Shown here: positions 48,136 through 62,330 of the stretch, in pieces | Numbering within the stretch: position 1 is the stretch's first letter | Layout of the letters: each line of letters opens with the position of its first letter | NCBI RefSeq assembly: GCF_030848805.1 | Contig: NC_092361.1 | Span: 744,001 to 808,000 of the forward strand | Reading direction: 5' to 3' | Source of the DNA: Temnothorax longispinosus | Taxonomy: Eukaryota > Arthropoda > Insecta > Hymenoptera > Formicidae | Length of the DNA: 64,000 nucleotides | Notes under the pieces: model-generated | What the model was told of the DNA's origin: nothing | Seen by the model: the letters and a program-made list of their open reading frames with translations, nothing else | Database searches by the model: none | Program-made: the position numbers and the translations under genes

Positions 48136-51100
48136 ATTTCATTATCGATAGTCCCTTGTTTATCCAATTATTATTAAAAGTTAAAATTGCTTTAAAAAAT
48201 ATTAAAATATTGAATTTGAGATTCCGTTATTTGCTTGTTCCTTTGTAGCGTAATTACCAAATAATCAATTTATATTTTATTTTTTAATGTTAAATTGCAC
48301 TCTGATGTGAGTTGAATTTTTACAAAGAAGATGCCTGCATGCTTCAGGTTTGTCATAGAATAGTTTAGAGAATATCTTATGAAGTGCTGATAACATTTTT
48401 CTAATGCGTACGACAATGACATTCAGAACATTCCTCTTTTTTTTATACTGTTAAAGCGCAATGTATCTGCCTATTACGCTTTTAGAGCATTTCAAACGCC
48501 TTAACACGTAAGGAGGAGCATCGTTTTATTTAAATTGTCCTCTTGAGTCGCCCGATAGTCGGGTAATTGTTTTTTTCATAAAATTTTGCATAATGCATAT
48601 TCGATAATGCGTATGCACGTGCAGCCCGTATACGTAATGCAAACTGTATAATTTTACAATGCCATAACCAACTCCGATGTAAAGGTTGCAGCTACATACA
48701 TAAGAAGAACCCGGCGGTTAATGATTGTCGTAAAACTATACGGTCTTTTATACGGCTTTAAAGAAAATCTCTTTAGTTTTATACGTCACAAAGCACGTAT
48801 CCAGTCATCACTACGACGATTCGAATACATAATATGGTATCCCAATAAATCACAGAGAAAATTATGTCGCGCGATCTACATTAGATTTGAAATTTTCTTA
48901 CAGGGTGAGATATAATTTTAGCAGTGGAATCAAAGCGCATATTTTTTTCATAATTGTTTAAATATTTATTTGCATGTATCATATATAAAAAAGAACCACG
49001 GCACCAAAATATCCTAGGTAAAGTAAACATTTTGACACCAAAAATAAGACTATAAAAATGGCTCTTGAAGCACTTTGACGAGCTTTAAGATAGCTTTATT
49101 TTTAGTGACTTGGTAAGAATTAGCGAAAATAGATAAGATGGGATTGCTAAAACACTTCGGTCTCTCTTATCATTTAGATAAATAAAATATAATTTCCATG
49201 TATCATAGTACAATGTAAATTTAACTTTTTTTAACATAGAAGTCGTCACTATTTTTAAATTGTCAATTCAGTAATACTATTATTTTCTATGGCAAACTTT
49301 TATTTTTATTTTTAGATTTTGCATAAATGTCAAATTGTAAAATTATCACGAACATCAATTTCTCGATATATATTTTTAAGTTACTAATATATTATTATAC
49401 AATAACATGAAATTTAGCGCTTAGAACGTTCTATTGGATATTATTAATACACGAATTTGGGTATTACGAGTCTCGTCCAATTATAACCAATTCGCGTTTC
49501 GATTCCACTGAAATACCGAAAGGGTTAATGGAAGCTATTGCCCGATGAATATTACGGTGAATAACGTTTCCGATCCCGTATATAATCCGCTTCGTTATAC
49601 TTAATAATAGAAAGCATAGAAAACACCGAAAATAGGGTGAAACTAATCTATCGGAATTCGACTCGGCGCAACGTAGTGGAAATTGAATTTTTGCGCAAAC
49701 TTCATCAAAAGGCGCGCGAATGTGATGCCGAGATTTTCGCTGGTATTTAGCACCAGGGAAAGATCGTTATTAAAATCATGTAACGGATTTGGGGAGACGG
49801 CCGCCGTGGTTCTCGGGCGATCGTATTCCTCTCGCAGCCAGCGCCACATCGCGAAATCCATTTTCTCAGAATAATTGCTGGCGAAAGAAGTGTCTCGGGG
49901 CCTTTCTCCCCTCCTTTCGTCATCACGGGGATAATCCGCGCGCGAACGAAAGAAGGGAGCCGGTAAAAAGGTGCGGGAAAGCGGAGCGGGCAGAAACGAG
50001 ACGGCGCGATCTGCTTTTGTGGAATCTCTAGCTTGGCTGTAATTAATTGGCGGAGGGAGAACTGAAAATGATAGACGCAGGAGATCCAGACGGATATTTT
50101 TGATTCCACGAATGTGCATAAAGTGCACGAGCCAATTAGCTTTCTGTCTCTCTCTCTCTTCCTCTCGCCTCCTTTTCTCTTTCTGTTCCTCTTGGAGAAC
50201 TCTGTGAACGTTCATTTTAATTCTCGTGGCCATGATCATTTCGAGGTATCGAATAATGTTCAAAACGAAAATTGCGCTTTGACTTCGCTGCACATTGTCC
50301 GGTTATCGATTTGGAATTATCAGTTTTCTCCGATTTCTCCCACGTTATTCGCATGTAAATGTAGAAACGGTTATGATAATTATTATCGAATTATGTAACA
50401 GCGTTGGTTATCCTATAATGGTTAGCGTTTTATCAGAAGCAATTTTTATCGCGGAAAGAAATTGCGAGAGAAAAATAATATAGATATTTTTCATTTCCAT
50501 ACTTTATTTTATCATTTAACAATAATGTGATTTACATATTTTTTTTACCATATCGTGTCCAAGTTTTTCTGCCCACTTTCTCTCTAATTATGTAATTAAT
50601 ATTATAATGTACATACTTTCTTATTTTATAACACTATGATTAATTGCTATATATTATACAGGATCAAAATTGCTTTCTAAAAGCAATCTTGTACCAGCGA
50701 TCTCCCCGAAAGCGCAGTTCCCTGTGTGTGCTATCGATAGGGGATTACTGCTCAGCATCGCACATGGAGATTTATATTCATGAACGTTGTCCCTAAACGA
50801 GAACGCCATACACACGCGGCGGTTTCCTAAATATTATTTTCTCCCGGAATCTCGGGCGTATACCTAATCCTTCGCCGACGAGGGTGCATAGATGCATACA
50901 CACTCGCGTAATGGGTTTAGGCTCAGAAGAAGGGGTGACGTCTCGTCGAGTTTCGCAGAGCGCCGCGTATAAGTGGATTAACGAAAGCGACGATCTTAAT
51001 CCCATTACACGTTATGCTTAGTCAGGTACTAGCGATCTAGCTAAGTTCCCCGATAGCCCGATTTATTTCAAATCGAGAAAACGAGCGCGGTTCTTGGAAA

Positions 51101-52200
51101 CGCCGCGCCGTGCGCGAGCGGAGGAGCTGCAACTAACTCCCAGCTCCGTAAATTGGCTGCCATTTACGGGACGATAATAGATTTTAATCATCGTCTCGCT
51201 AGCTGTTTCGCCAGCTGTTCGTACAATAAGAAACACGCGCCCGCCGATTCATCTTTCACGCGCGTCCATTAAAGCACCGGAAACGATATTTCGTTTTTTC
51301 CATTAAGTCGCGCTTCCGCGTGCCAGTGATATTTCGTTTAAATCCCGTTTGTCCGAAATGAAAGTTGGCTTTTTTCGGCTACCGTTCCATATACCTCCCG
51401 TCGAAACATTTTCGTCGTGCAAATGTCTGATGAAAAATTCAATCACTGCTAATGGGAAAATCTGTTAAATCGGATCATTCGCGCGAGATATATCGGACAC
51501 GTAACCGAAACTCAATAAGTCCGCCCGCAAATTTTATGACTTGACGCGTACCTCGATTTTTTTTTTTATAAGACATAAAGTAACGAATAATGCATATGTG
51601 TGAAACTTTAAAAAGTTTTCTGTGATGTTCGATATTTCTTTCAAACTTTGGTATTATTTAAGTATTATTGAAGTCTGAAGAGTCATTAATTCTTAAACAA
51701 TCTTAAGTTGCTCGCACATATTTATTAGTATTTTTTTGTGACAAAATACTTTTATTTACACTAAAATTAGAACATTTTTGCACTGTCGGGTGTATCGAAT
51801 TTCACGGTCACGCTATAGCACGTTTTTAAATCTCCCTCGCATATATATACGGGGCTGTCAAGAGAAGAAGAAAAACGGTGGGAAATAGAAAAGCTTATGG
51901 TAGCTTACGGGGAGCTCGACCCGGGGAAACTCATTTCCTCGGTGCAGAATCGGCCAGTAGTCCGTACCAAAAGGCGATCAACGATGGATTTTCCGAGCGC
52001 TTTGCCGGCGGTAACCGATTCCGCTTCATCCACTCGCGCGAAGGCGAAAATGCGCGTCGGAGTATCTCGGCATTTCGCCGCGATCTCGAATATAAGGCGA
52101 GCAAGCGAGCATGAACGTCCGCACTGTTTCTTTGAATTGTTACGGCTTTCTTTCTCTTTGGTTTTATTCATAGTGCAGCGCCGTATCAAGGGATTGATGC
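48136..52200. other. Noncoding stretch, no gene seen
   Basis: AT-rich at 48140-49430 and 50460-50680, CpG-rich at 49500-50400, 50690-51540 and 51780-52200. A 216-codon minus-strand frame (49643-50293) overlaps a second minus-strand frame and three + strand frames; it is Arg-rich, has no domain, and is judged compositional. A small hairpin lies at 50669-50687. Confidence 0.55.
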
Positions 52201-54655
52201 CGGTCTAGTTCATGGATCAAACGCGGAAGATTTTTTTGTGGATAACAGAAAATAAATTTTTCAAAATAAATTATAATAAACGGTTGTTACGTTTAACACC
52301 GTTAATATTTAACGCCATTTTTTTTAGAATGGAATGCATACTTACACGTAGAGAGAGTTGCAGGATTTTTGCGACATAAATTAGGCGCACATTGCTTTTC
52401 CCGTCATTCCAAGATAAACCGTTCCCCACCTTTTGTAAACCATAACGGTGTTGAAGTGCACGAGGGATTTACGAGTTTGAAGAGATTACGCTTTATTCCT
52501 CTTAAGAATAACATGTTAGGTTGTCCGACAGCTTTTCGTCCCGTAATAGAATCACAAATTCATCCACGGTGGGTGAGAAATTGAGTCGCGAGTAATATCG
52601 ATGTCTCGTCGTTACATCACACACGGGAAAATTAATGAGAATTCTTATTCCGACGTATAGCGTTCCTGTTAATATACGTCACTTCGCGCACGACCGTCTC
52701 TTCACGTCGCGTCGGGAGCGCGACGGGGAGGATGGGCGGGCGGTCGGTCTCGATCCGCGCGCTCGAGAAAATTGCATTGTCGGGCGGGATTTACAGGTTT
52801 GAGGAAACTATGCGACGCGCCGCGACACGACATGGAGAAACAATTAAACGCTTTCCACGCCGCGCGGAAAACTTCGAATGCAATTTTCGTTTATCGGTCC
52901 TGGTTCCGGCGTCGTCGGTTAGATTACCGACTCTGACTCTCCTCTCTCTTTCCCTCGAAACAGCCGATAGCGACATCTCGCCTGTCATTCGCCTGCTTCC
53001 TTCCCCGGCGGCCGGCGGGGGAGGAAAAGCGCGTCTTTATTTTCCTTCGGGTATAGCAGGCCAAATTCCATTACGATCCAGGCGCGCATTTCCTCCGCGC
53101 TCTTCCTCGTTATCCTGCCCTCGTTCGTCGCAGAAATGTTGCTCCTTGTTTAGAAGTAACGTTGACGTATCCGGCAACCTCCCTCCGGCAATCGGTGATC
53201 CCGCCGGGATTTAATTCGCATCCGAGGTAGATGGGGAATCGAAAGGATACTTGAAACTCGATTTTCGGTCTGTACCGTGAGCAGAGACGGAATAAAGACC
53301 CCGCACGCAGAGAGAGACGCTCTTCAATGGCGACCCTTTCGCGAGATATCGGGGTATAAGGAATACCGCGCTATCTGAAAGATAGCGATCTCGAGATTCT
53401 TTCAAACGAATGATACGACGACTTTAGCCCGCTCAGAGAAACTGTGAGCCGCAATAATTCATTCGTTCTAATATTTGAAGTAATCCGCGCGAAGTGACGT
53501 ATCTCTACTGAATATTTATCAGATGACATAACTGAGAAAATGTTAACATTTATTTTTATTCGCTGTTCTAGATTTTTATTTGATCAATGTCTCCCGATAA
53601 CTTGTTAATACAATAAACGAGTTGTTATTTAGTTATTGAAATAAAAATACAAATATTTTATCGCGGTATAATTATTTTGCCGAGTTTTACTATAAATGAA
53701 TTTATGATTCTATTACGAGAATAACGAGCAATTTTTGCTTTCTTCTCTAACTCCCACATCGATTATAACGTTTGCGAATGGATTAACAAACAATGTCGGA
53801 ATAACTTTTTAATGCTAAATAGGAGGATAGTTTAAACAGGGATGAAGTAATTGCCCGCATTTCTATTGCGACAGATAAGCTAACCCGTAATCTGCGAGCG
53901 AAAATTTCAAAGCCGACACTGACGTTCCCGTTATCGTCGTCGTTACTCGCACGGGAGCTGCGTGTCGTTCCCTGGGAAAATACGACAACTTTGGCTCTCT
54001 GTGTAACAGCACCCGCACTTGCTTTTATCCCTATCAGGCGTTGGGCGAGGGAGAAATCCGCATATAACTTCCTCGGTGTTATCGACTCCACGAAACCGAA
54101 GAGTGTATCGCGAAATAGAGATAGTCTCAACCACGGCGCCAACTCGAAGGAAAATATCTATCGCTCCCTTTACAAACTCCACGTACGATCAAGATAAATG
54201 TAATTTGTGTGTAAAGCAACGATTGGAGATCTCTAAGTCAACCAATTTTCTTAATTTCGACATTGCAAGAAGTTTCTTTTAAAAAGATCAATTTTAAGTC
54301 GAATGCAATACGCCACTTTTGACATTATTAGAAATATATGTCATTTAAAATATGTATTAAACTTTAGAAGATAGTCCAGTAATATTATATCTGCACACAC
54401 GTGCAGACGTAACAATTACACACACGCATACACACAAACTATTATTTCTCCTATTACATTTAATTGCAACAAGCGGATTAATTGAGTTTCCATCGAGATG
54501 TATATTGGTCTCTCAATCGGCAAACCTCTCCATCGATCATCGAGGCATCGATAACCATTGTGCTGGTGGGACAGCCTTATTTACAGAATCCTGTCAGCGC
54601 GAACCCGGGAATCCTCCACGTCCTCTCCGTACGCCTCGTCGTCCTTCCTCTCAGA
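52201..54655. other. Noncoding stretch with a CpG-rich core
   Basis: CpG-rich at 52340-53420, 53760-54250 and 54480-54655; AT-rich between. A 160-codon + strand frame (52732-53214) and a 119-codon minus-strand frame (53783-54142) are unrecognised and lie in GC-rich DNA with opposing frames. Short CA-type runs near 54418-54440. Confidence 0.55.
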
Positions 54656-54790
54656 GAGACATCAGACATACTCTGTTGACGGCGGCAGGTAATGACGTGC
54701 ATCGCCTCTGTCTGCTAGCTGCAGTTATAGGACTGAGACAGATAGATGAGCGGATGGAGGAGTACCTCGTTATCGCGACAATGTAGGCGC
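54656..54790 (+). repeat. Possible diverged repeat, copy 1
   Basis: Matching blocks in the same order as at 56445-56600: GAGACATC...CAGAC, GGCAGGTAATGACGTGCAT (versus GGCAGATAATGACGAGCAT) and CCTCGTTATCGCGACAA (versus CCTCGTTATACCGGAACAA). Spacing differs by only 4 and 17 nt. A shared origin is plausible but not proven. Confidence 0.35.
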
Positions 54791-55416
54791 GTTCCGTTGT
54801 TACATTCAGTTACGTATCTGTTGGATTCCAGAATTATATATATTTGAACGTTATTTTCGTAAATAATCTACAGGGAATCTACGCGAATAAATCTCCAGCG
54901 TTTGGATAAGTTTAACTTTTAGTTTCCTCGGATAAGTTTTAATAAGTTTAACAAGTTTTAATTTAAAAAAAATACATCGATAATTGAGCTTCACTTATGC
55001 TTTACGAAGATCCACAGAAGTAAATCAGGATATTTGATGATTATAATACCTGTCGATGCAATATGTATTATTTTTTTTCAGATCTAAATACAGTAATTTA
55101 TACATTAATAATGCAAGTAACTCGACTTAATACGAGCGCATCAGAATAATCTTCGTGTTATGAAAGAAGCAAATGCAACATATTGTTTTGCCGCACCAAT
55201 TTTTATATTTCATAATACAATATATTTTTTGTACGACGATTTATAATATATGACTTGGGCGCAATATTTTAACAGTGATATATACCTACTACTGGCCAGG
55301 TACATATTGATATAAACGTATTTACGTATAGCAACTACTGTAAAGTACAACATGAAATAGTAACACGAGGTCCAGCAATTACTTTAAAGTATAATATAAT
55401 AATAAGATATACCTAT

Positions 55417-55419
<3 letters not shown>
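54791..55419. other. Noncoding stretch, AT-rich
   Basis: AT-rich, with ATAAGTTTAA-type words repeated at 54905-54960. No gene, element end or splice pair seen. Confidence 0.65.
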
Positions 55420-55479
<60 letters not shown>

Positions 55480-55495
55480 CTCTCTCTCTACCTCT
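55420..55495. repeat. (CT)n microsatellite, 29 perfect units plus imperfect tail
   Basis: Perfect CT run at 55420-55477, then ACCTCTCTCTCTACCTCTTC, where the array is interrupted by two ACC variants. The minus-strand frame across it gains an artefactual Arg-Glu run. Confidence 0.97.
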
Positions 55496-56152
55496 TCAAA
55501 TATAATGAAACCTGCAGCACATTTGCACGATCCTTCTATACGATCGGTTCTTTTTATCTTGTATTTATTCATAACTGTATTTTTAGTTTCGAAATGTCGC
55601 CTCCTATTTCTGTCTGAGACCAGGCGACGACAAGAATTCGTCGTTCCGTTAGACACGGGCGTAAGATAAAGGCAGATTTAAGTTTGAGATCCACTTGATA
55701 CATGCGACACGGAACCGCGCGGCGCGGCGGTATCATGCATATACGATCCCTTGTTTTACATCCATTTTAATGGGCTATAAGTACGTTGTTTCCACGCCGC
55801 GCGACATGCTCTGACGTGACACGTGTCTAAAGATTTTCGCATTTGCAAACATCGCCGCGCGACGTGTGACAATGAATGGTGCCACGATGACGTTCTATTT
55901 ACTTCGTCTTCCGTTCGGCCCGATATTGTAAACATTTACGGATTGATATAAAAACCCCGGTGACGCGCAGGATCGATTAAATGCAGTCGCTCAATTAAAA
56001 GATGCGTTGTGTAGGTAAATTAATTCTATCGAATTTTGCTAGCATAAGGAAGAGAAATGCTATTTATTGTATTTAGTAACAGCTTCGATTAATGCATGCG
56101 TACGTTGAAACAAATAAAACCCTGTTAAAATGATTCGAAATATAGACTTCAA
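55496..56152. other. Noncoding stretch, no gene seen
   Basis: CpG-rich at 55620-55990, AT-rich at the edges. No frames of note and no repeats. Confidence 0.65.
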
Positions 56153-56200
56153 GACAAACACGAAATATTTTATCAAGATAAATACGAAATATTTTATCAC
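56153..56200. repeat. Tandem duplication of a 24-bp unit
   Basis: Two adjacent copies, 56153-56176 and 56177-56200, sharing CGAAATATTTTATCA and differing at three of 24 positions. Confidence 0.85.
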
Positions 56201-56444
56201 TTATATTTTTGCTCTCAAGCTGAATTTTCGAAAAATCTTTTGCTTAATATCTATAGATTATTCATGCTTGAAATTTTTACTAAACAGAAATAGATTCTGA
56301 ATTAAAAAATATCCTTTGGAAGCTTACTCAAACATTTTAACGACGCTATATATAGAAGCCGTTATTACGTAAACCACAACGGTACCATTGACCCTTCGTG
56401 AACAAGCACTGCTCCATTACCCGCAAGTTACCTACTCTCACTTG
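56201..56444. other. Noncoding stretch, AT-rich
   Basis: AT-rich to about 56340, then GC content rises into the CpG-rich block. Nothing else seen. Confidence 0.6.
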
Positions 56445-56600
56445 GAGACATCGTCAGACGTATTTTCGTCTTTGCTGGCAGATAATGACGAGCATTGACG
56501 GCCCTACTATAGTAGCAACGAAGATAGACGTATACGATGGGACGGCGGATAAGGGACGGCAGGATAAGGGCGACCCTCGTTATACCGGAACAACGGACAT
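56445..56600 (+). repeat. Possible diverged repeat, copy 2
   Basis: Partner of 54656-54790, 1.79 kb away in the same orientation; the best block is GGCAGATAATGACGAGCAT at 56477-56495. An 84-codon + strand frame (56398-56652) and a minus-strand frame cross it; neither is recognised. Confidence 0.35.
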
Positions 56601-58260
56601 AACCGCGATCCATCGTAGCGCAGAGCTATGCTTCGTATCCCCCGGTCGATAAGTCAATGCGCCGACAATGCTCGTCGACAGAAAGCAACCATCCAGCTGC
56701 AGAACGACCGCCCTCCAACGTGTCCCCCTTTCCCTTTCACCGCGCTGTCAACCTGCCTACCTGATCTCAAAAGCCACCCCAGCGCGGGCGGCGCCGATCC
56801 CTCTCTCACGGGCTCCCTCACGCTCACGGGTCGCCCCCCCGCGATTCGCAGTCGGCTGCACCGGCCACGATGTCCATGCACCTGTATCGGCCCGTATATG
56901 CCTCGTGGCTCCTACCTATAGCTCCGCTTATGCGGACGCGGACGGAGAAGCGAGTCGGGTCCCCCGGGGTGATCGAACCCCAACAATAGGCATAGTGAAC
57001 GTGGACCAGGATGTCGTTGGCTCGAGACGGCGTGGCGTCTCGACGTTTCCTTCCCAACTCGGCATTTTTCCGCATCTCCTGGGAACTTAATTGTTCATAT
57101 GTCGAAAGCAAGGGTCAAGCAAGCGAACGCGCTTTTTAATCTGAATAAAATCTCCGATGATATGAACGCGCGGTAAATAAGAAGAAATTGATATGTACCG
57201 TTGGCATTCAGCTATTTATTCCGTGGTTCTTTCATAAATCATGTTTTTCTTTATAAATATTTTTTTCCCCCACAACCAGCAGAAATCGTCAAATGAGAAG
57301 TGATGGTGCCAATTTTAACTGCATTTTTAACTGCAAAATGAATAAGAGATCGTTTGGGGTTTCTAAAAGAATAGAGGAAAAAATATATTTTTACGTATAT
57401 CTCGAATGTGACTAATGATTATGAAGATTTTTTTGTACAATTTTGTAAGTAATGAGTTAATGAATGCGAAAAAGACATCCCGATAAGATAAACCCTAATA
57501 AAAATTAATATTATTATATTTCTATATTATTATTTATAATTGTCTCTCATTTTAATAATATAATATTGCAATAAATTAGAAAAAGTAATAATATTAATGT
57601 TGATAATATCAGGGTAGGGAATACGAACTAATAACACTATATAACAGAGAGCATTCTATGTAGCTATTAGTTTTCATTAATAATAATGCTAATTATAATG
57701 ATGATAATTTAATAGGTTTATTTTGTATATAGTTATCTCACTCCATGCGGTTGGTCGGAGTCGTCTTAATGTTTCTTTAAAACCGAACATTTTGCAAAAT
57801 TTATCAAGTACGTTGTTGAAAAGATTAAGCATCAGGTATTACCAAAATAGGAATTACTGCGCTTATTACATCATAAACCTTCTGTTCAAGTAATACTCAC
57901 TAATTCCTACTTGACCTCCTACATAAAAATTCCCAAGCGGTTTACCCTTCTTATATAAATGAGAATATACGATATATGAGAGATATAGTAGCGAAGTTCG
58001 CATCTTCTGTACTTTCCAGGATTTGTGGTAAAAACTGGAAAATCTTTCTAGTCTTTTGCAGATTTCTAACATAACGTTAAACACGCAGATCTTTATTTTA
58101 AAATTAGACGTCCAAACGTTAATTGCGCTTATCGCAGTGTGACATTTTAACAGTATTTTATATAAGGATAGAAAATACGTTTCTGCACTTTCTCTTTTTC
58201 TAAAAAAATGTTACAAACTATTCGTGGAACTGATAAATAAATTAGAAATTTTTTTCTTGT
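56601..58260. other. Noncoding stretch, CpG-rich then AT-rich
   Basis: 56601-57100 is the GC-richest block of the last 10 kb. A 140-codon + strand frame (56668-57090) has a second + frame and minus-strand frames open opposite, is Pro/Arg/Ser-rich and unrecognised. 57180-58260 is AT-rich with no frames beyond 72 codons. Confidence 0.55.
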
Positions 58261-60930
58261 GCGCGCAATATTACGGGAAACCCAATTTTCGCGTTTGATG
58301 CCGCTCTCCGAAATCGTTCAGCGAAATGTAAGTACATCGTTTCACGAACTCGTAAACGTTTCGAAGCGGAGCGGAACGCGAGGAAATTACACGGCGATCG
58401 CTACAAATGGACATTTTTAGCGCGGAATACTGTCGGTACCGTTCGAGCGCCGCGAGAGTCGAGAAACGAAGGAGTAAACATCTACTCGCGGCACCCGCGT
58501 TTCCCAGCTTCTTCAGTGAAGTGCTCCTTCCATTCGCGATCTGTTCATTCCCACTTCGAGGCGGATAGACAGTCGGTGAATAGTTTGTCCGGGTTTTAAA
58601 GTTTTTTCGCCCGCACGCTGGGCTATGCCGCCGCAGTCAAATTCTGTTTGCTTGGACAAGTGCACGGATCGACATTCGCGTCGGTGCGCTCGCACAAAAG
58701 CAAATTCCCGAATAGAAGCGAACATGTTTATTTTAAATTCACGCTTGCCCGTGCTCTCTCGAACCGATTCGATGTACCGGTGATTTCGCGAACTTTTCCG
58801 CGTAAGCCAATTTTTCGACTCGCAATTCTGCATAATGTTAAATAAGACACAGAGATTTTTAATTGTATACTTACACAATCGATCTAAAAATGAACAAAGT
58901 TGTCTATAAAATGTGTGGTATTTCTGGCGCAATAAAATTTAATTCTTTCTCAGCTATGAAACAACTTTTTCTTTTTAAATATTTTTAATAGGCATTTTTA
59001 ATTAAGATGGAACTGTTTCGTTTATACTGATCAAAAACTTTGATCTGTAGTTATAAATATATCTTTTTCTTCTCGATATTCCTTTTATTATAAAACCGTT
59101 GTCATTGAATATTGACATGTCTTTTGTCTTGATATGTATGCAGAATATTATGGCTCAACTTATTGTATACAATTGAAATCTCTTATAAGAAATATATGTT
59201 GTAAAATGTACATTTTACCATTTTAAACATTGTTTTAAGTTGCCGAATCTTATATGTGAAAATGTCAAGAAGAAAATAATATGAATATATTTCGTCGAAA
59301 CTACGCTGATATATTATAGATCGTTTTAATCTTCTATAGTTTTTAGCAACTTTTTCCTTAATTGAATCTTTCTGTTATTATCTTACACATTCTTCGTATG
59401 TCCGAAACACAGGATATACAGAATGCGCTCTACATAACTTATGTATAACATAAGAGAATTCAATCCAAATTTAATTTTAATTTAAACGTCGTATTTGATA
59501 AACGGATTTGTCGTTTGATAACAATGGTCGACCATTCGGCGATTTCAGCAGCAAGACGCCCGTGTAGATCTCTAACTATTCGTGCCCAAGACAGTTCAAA
59601 TTTACAGCCGGCGCTGTAGTTATGGAGTTATGTAACGACGGTAGAAGGACAACGGGCGTCATCGCTATTATGCGCGTAATTTCGAGACCAGAGGTCAGGG
59701 GCAGAATCATCGTATCGTATAGGTTAACGGTACAAATCCAATAATCATTGCAATGCGAAAATCATTCTGCCTACTTTTTGGCCTCGGTCGTGAAACTGTT
59801 GACACACGAGTGCGAGCGCAATACATGGAGGAATCCAATCGAGATGTCCTGCAAAAATTCAGTTCTGAATTTATAGTGCACGGATGCAGAAAGGTCAACA
59901 ACGATATATACATGCTGCTGTAGATTCCAATGAAATGGATATATCGCTTATAGGGATACACACGGTATACATTGAAATCTCTGCAGTGTCCGCCAAACTA
60001 TTCCGCTTTATAGTTAAAACAATTTATTCGGGCCGGATGATCAATATTCAGAATAGGAAAATATTTTCTCTATTAATTTCCCATTATTTCTCAACACGTT
60101 ATACGATTGCAATTTAAACCAAATCTGGAAATAATAGTCCGACAATGCTAAAAATGTTTTATCATGTAAAATAATATTTTTTTAAGTCCGTATTTTAGAA
60201 TGCTTTTGGTAGTTTTTCTGATTTTATATTGAATTATACTTTCGCTCGTGTCCCTTCTGTCCCTTAAATATTCGCGATATGCCTGGAACACCCGTTATAA
60301 GAACGTAAAGTTTCTCCAGAAATTCTATGTGGGCGTAGCTCGATTCCTTTTTGGTATATACGACCGAGCAGAACGGAGGTACTGCATTACGATATTCAAT
60401 ATCCGACGTCGTAATGGCGGTCAAAGTTCCGTTCTGTAGACCTTGCTACGGAAAATTTGCATGTATATCACAATTTAGGAGCTGAAAGACGTCGCGGTGA
60501 GTAGTTATCAGATCGAAATAAACGGATAGAGAGAAAGAGAGAGTAACGCCGCGCCGTTCTGTTCGACGATACTTCAATGCAAGTTTCGATTATGTTGAGT
60601 GCAGATCTTGCCTGAATTAGCTATTGCACGTATCGCGAATAAGAAGCTGATCTAATATAAATGCAGGATGTATTGATTATAATATTTCTTATAGTCTTTA
60701 TTTTGTTTGACTATAATAAATATATAGAAACTGCAGGGAACGATTTATAGTATTTGACGTTTTGTTCACCAAAATTAAAACCATCTTCTTGTTTTATTTT
60801 AATCGCGATTACACCTTTACATTGACATGAACAATTGAATTGCATTTTCTGCAAATTTTTGCAAACTATTTGCGCTAAGGACTGTAGTCCAATTCGGCTC
60901 ACTCAATGTAGCAACATGTGGAAATCGTAT
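58261..60930. other. Noncoding stretch, no gene seen
   Basis: CpG-rich at 58260-58810 and 59500-59720, AT-rich elsewhere. A 139-codon minus-strand frame (58513-58932) and others under 85 codons are unrecognised. A short GA run near 60527-60544. Confidence 0.6.
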
Positions 60931-62330
60931 ATGTGCCCGCGGTGGTGATGTCTTTTATCGCGGGATAAGCTCGATTTCGTTTTCCTAGCGAAACTACTGG
61001 CTCGTTCGCGATCTCGAGCGCAAAAACTGGGAAGAGCTAGCCGAGCGTGTCGAAATAGCGATGCGTTGCCATGGTGCCAGCCTAAGATGCTCTTGTGGAT
61101 TCCATTCTTTACATGTCATTCGGGCGCAAAGCGAAGAGATCAGGCGAACCGGAAATGAGACGGTTCCCCGACCGAGCGCGAAAAAGACTCCCGATTCAGG
61201 TTGCACGGAAGGTGGTGTAAAGAGCGTATCCGTGATGTCATCGCGATGGGTTTCTTTTCTGGCGAGGCAGAACGATTCCAAAGTGCACGAAGAGCTCGAC
61301 TCGAAGCAGCCCTTATTACAATCAGCGCAAAAAATCTCTGCAAATATTCAAGATAGTCACCGCTGAGCGTCAAATTCTTTCAAACAATTAAAATTAGAAT
61401 CTTCTTCCAAATGTATTTGAATGCGGTAAAGCTGCGCGATATTGAAGAATGAAAATTGCTTAGTACGTGTGTAACAAAACACATTATATACAAGGGAAGC
61501 ACAGTTTTACATGCGCAAATTACAAGCACAACACGACCTCACTTGTGATCGTAACAACTTCAACGGCGCGTCTCGATAATTCGCGAAAGTTTCTCCGCGG
61601 AATAAAAACAGCAGTTTTCTGGCATACTACAAATGGAGCAATAATAGAACGGCAGTTTCATCGAAACGAGTTGGAAGCACCTTTGCGTGAGGGTGCCGCG
61701 TAAAACGCGGGCCTAGGGAAGCCTCTCGCTTCGTTGAAACTTTCGTCGAGTTTTGTCTTCGCCAGAAATTGAGCTTGGAGTGTACCGTGGAGCATTCTGA
61801 AATCATTTTCGACCATCTCCGCTGAGTTCGCGCTGCGTGAAAATAACACGCGCGTCTATTTTGGAATATTCAAGAATCTCGGGAAGAAGTTGCAAAGTTA
61901 TGTCTTCTTCTAAAATGAGACCTTCCAGCTGTACGAAATTGCTCAATTGTCTAACACATTTTTTACTGTCTTCAGTGAAAGAAAGAAAACGAAAAAAATG
62001 TCATTTTAATCAAAATATAATTCCAATTTGCGTGATTTGCGATTCTACTATAATCTTCTGTACAATAATTTGCTGGCCTTTCAAAATCCGATTTTACGAG
62101 AAAATTGCTAAAATAATTCGCACAATTAAATATATGTTACAATGGAATTACTGCGAGCATTATTAATAATTTGATAGCATATCATTAACAGAGATTATCC
62201 ATCTTTTTAATCTTGCGCAATTAATTTTTGGTTAGCTGTTTATCTTCTCGCCTTAATCGAATCGTACATCAATCAAGCGCTATCTCCATTTCGAGCATAT
62301 CTATTTCGACGATGATCTAAGCGGGAAATG
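60931..62330. other. Noncoding stretch, no gene seen
   Basis: CpG-rich at 60931-61370 and 61550-61870, then AT-rich. Frames of 60-109 codons overlap on both strands around 61000-61370. Nothing recognised. Confidence 0.6.

Noticed and set aside
49643..50293. 216-codon minus-strand open frame
   Set aside because: Overlaps several other open frames on both strands, no recognisable motif, no splice or promoter context.
56965..56985. GATCGAACC resembling a minus-strand tRNA B box
   Set aside because: No A box at the right distance and no cloverleaf arms could be drawn.
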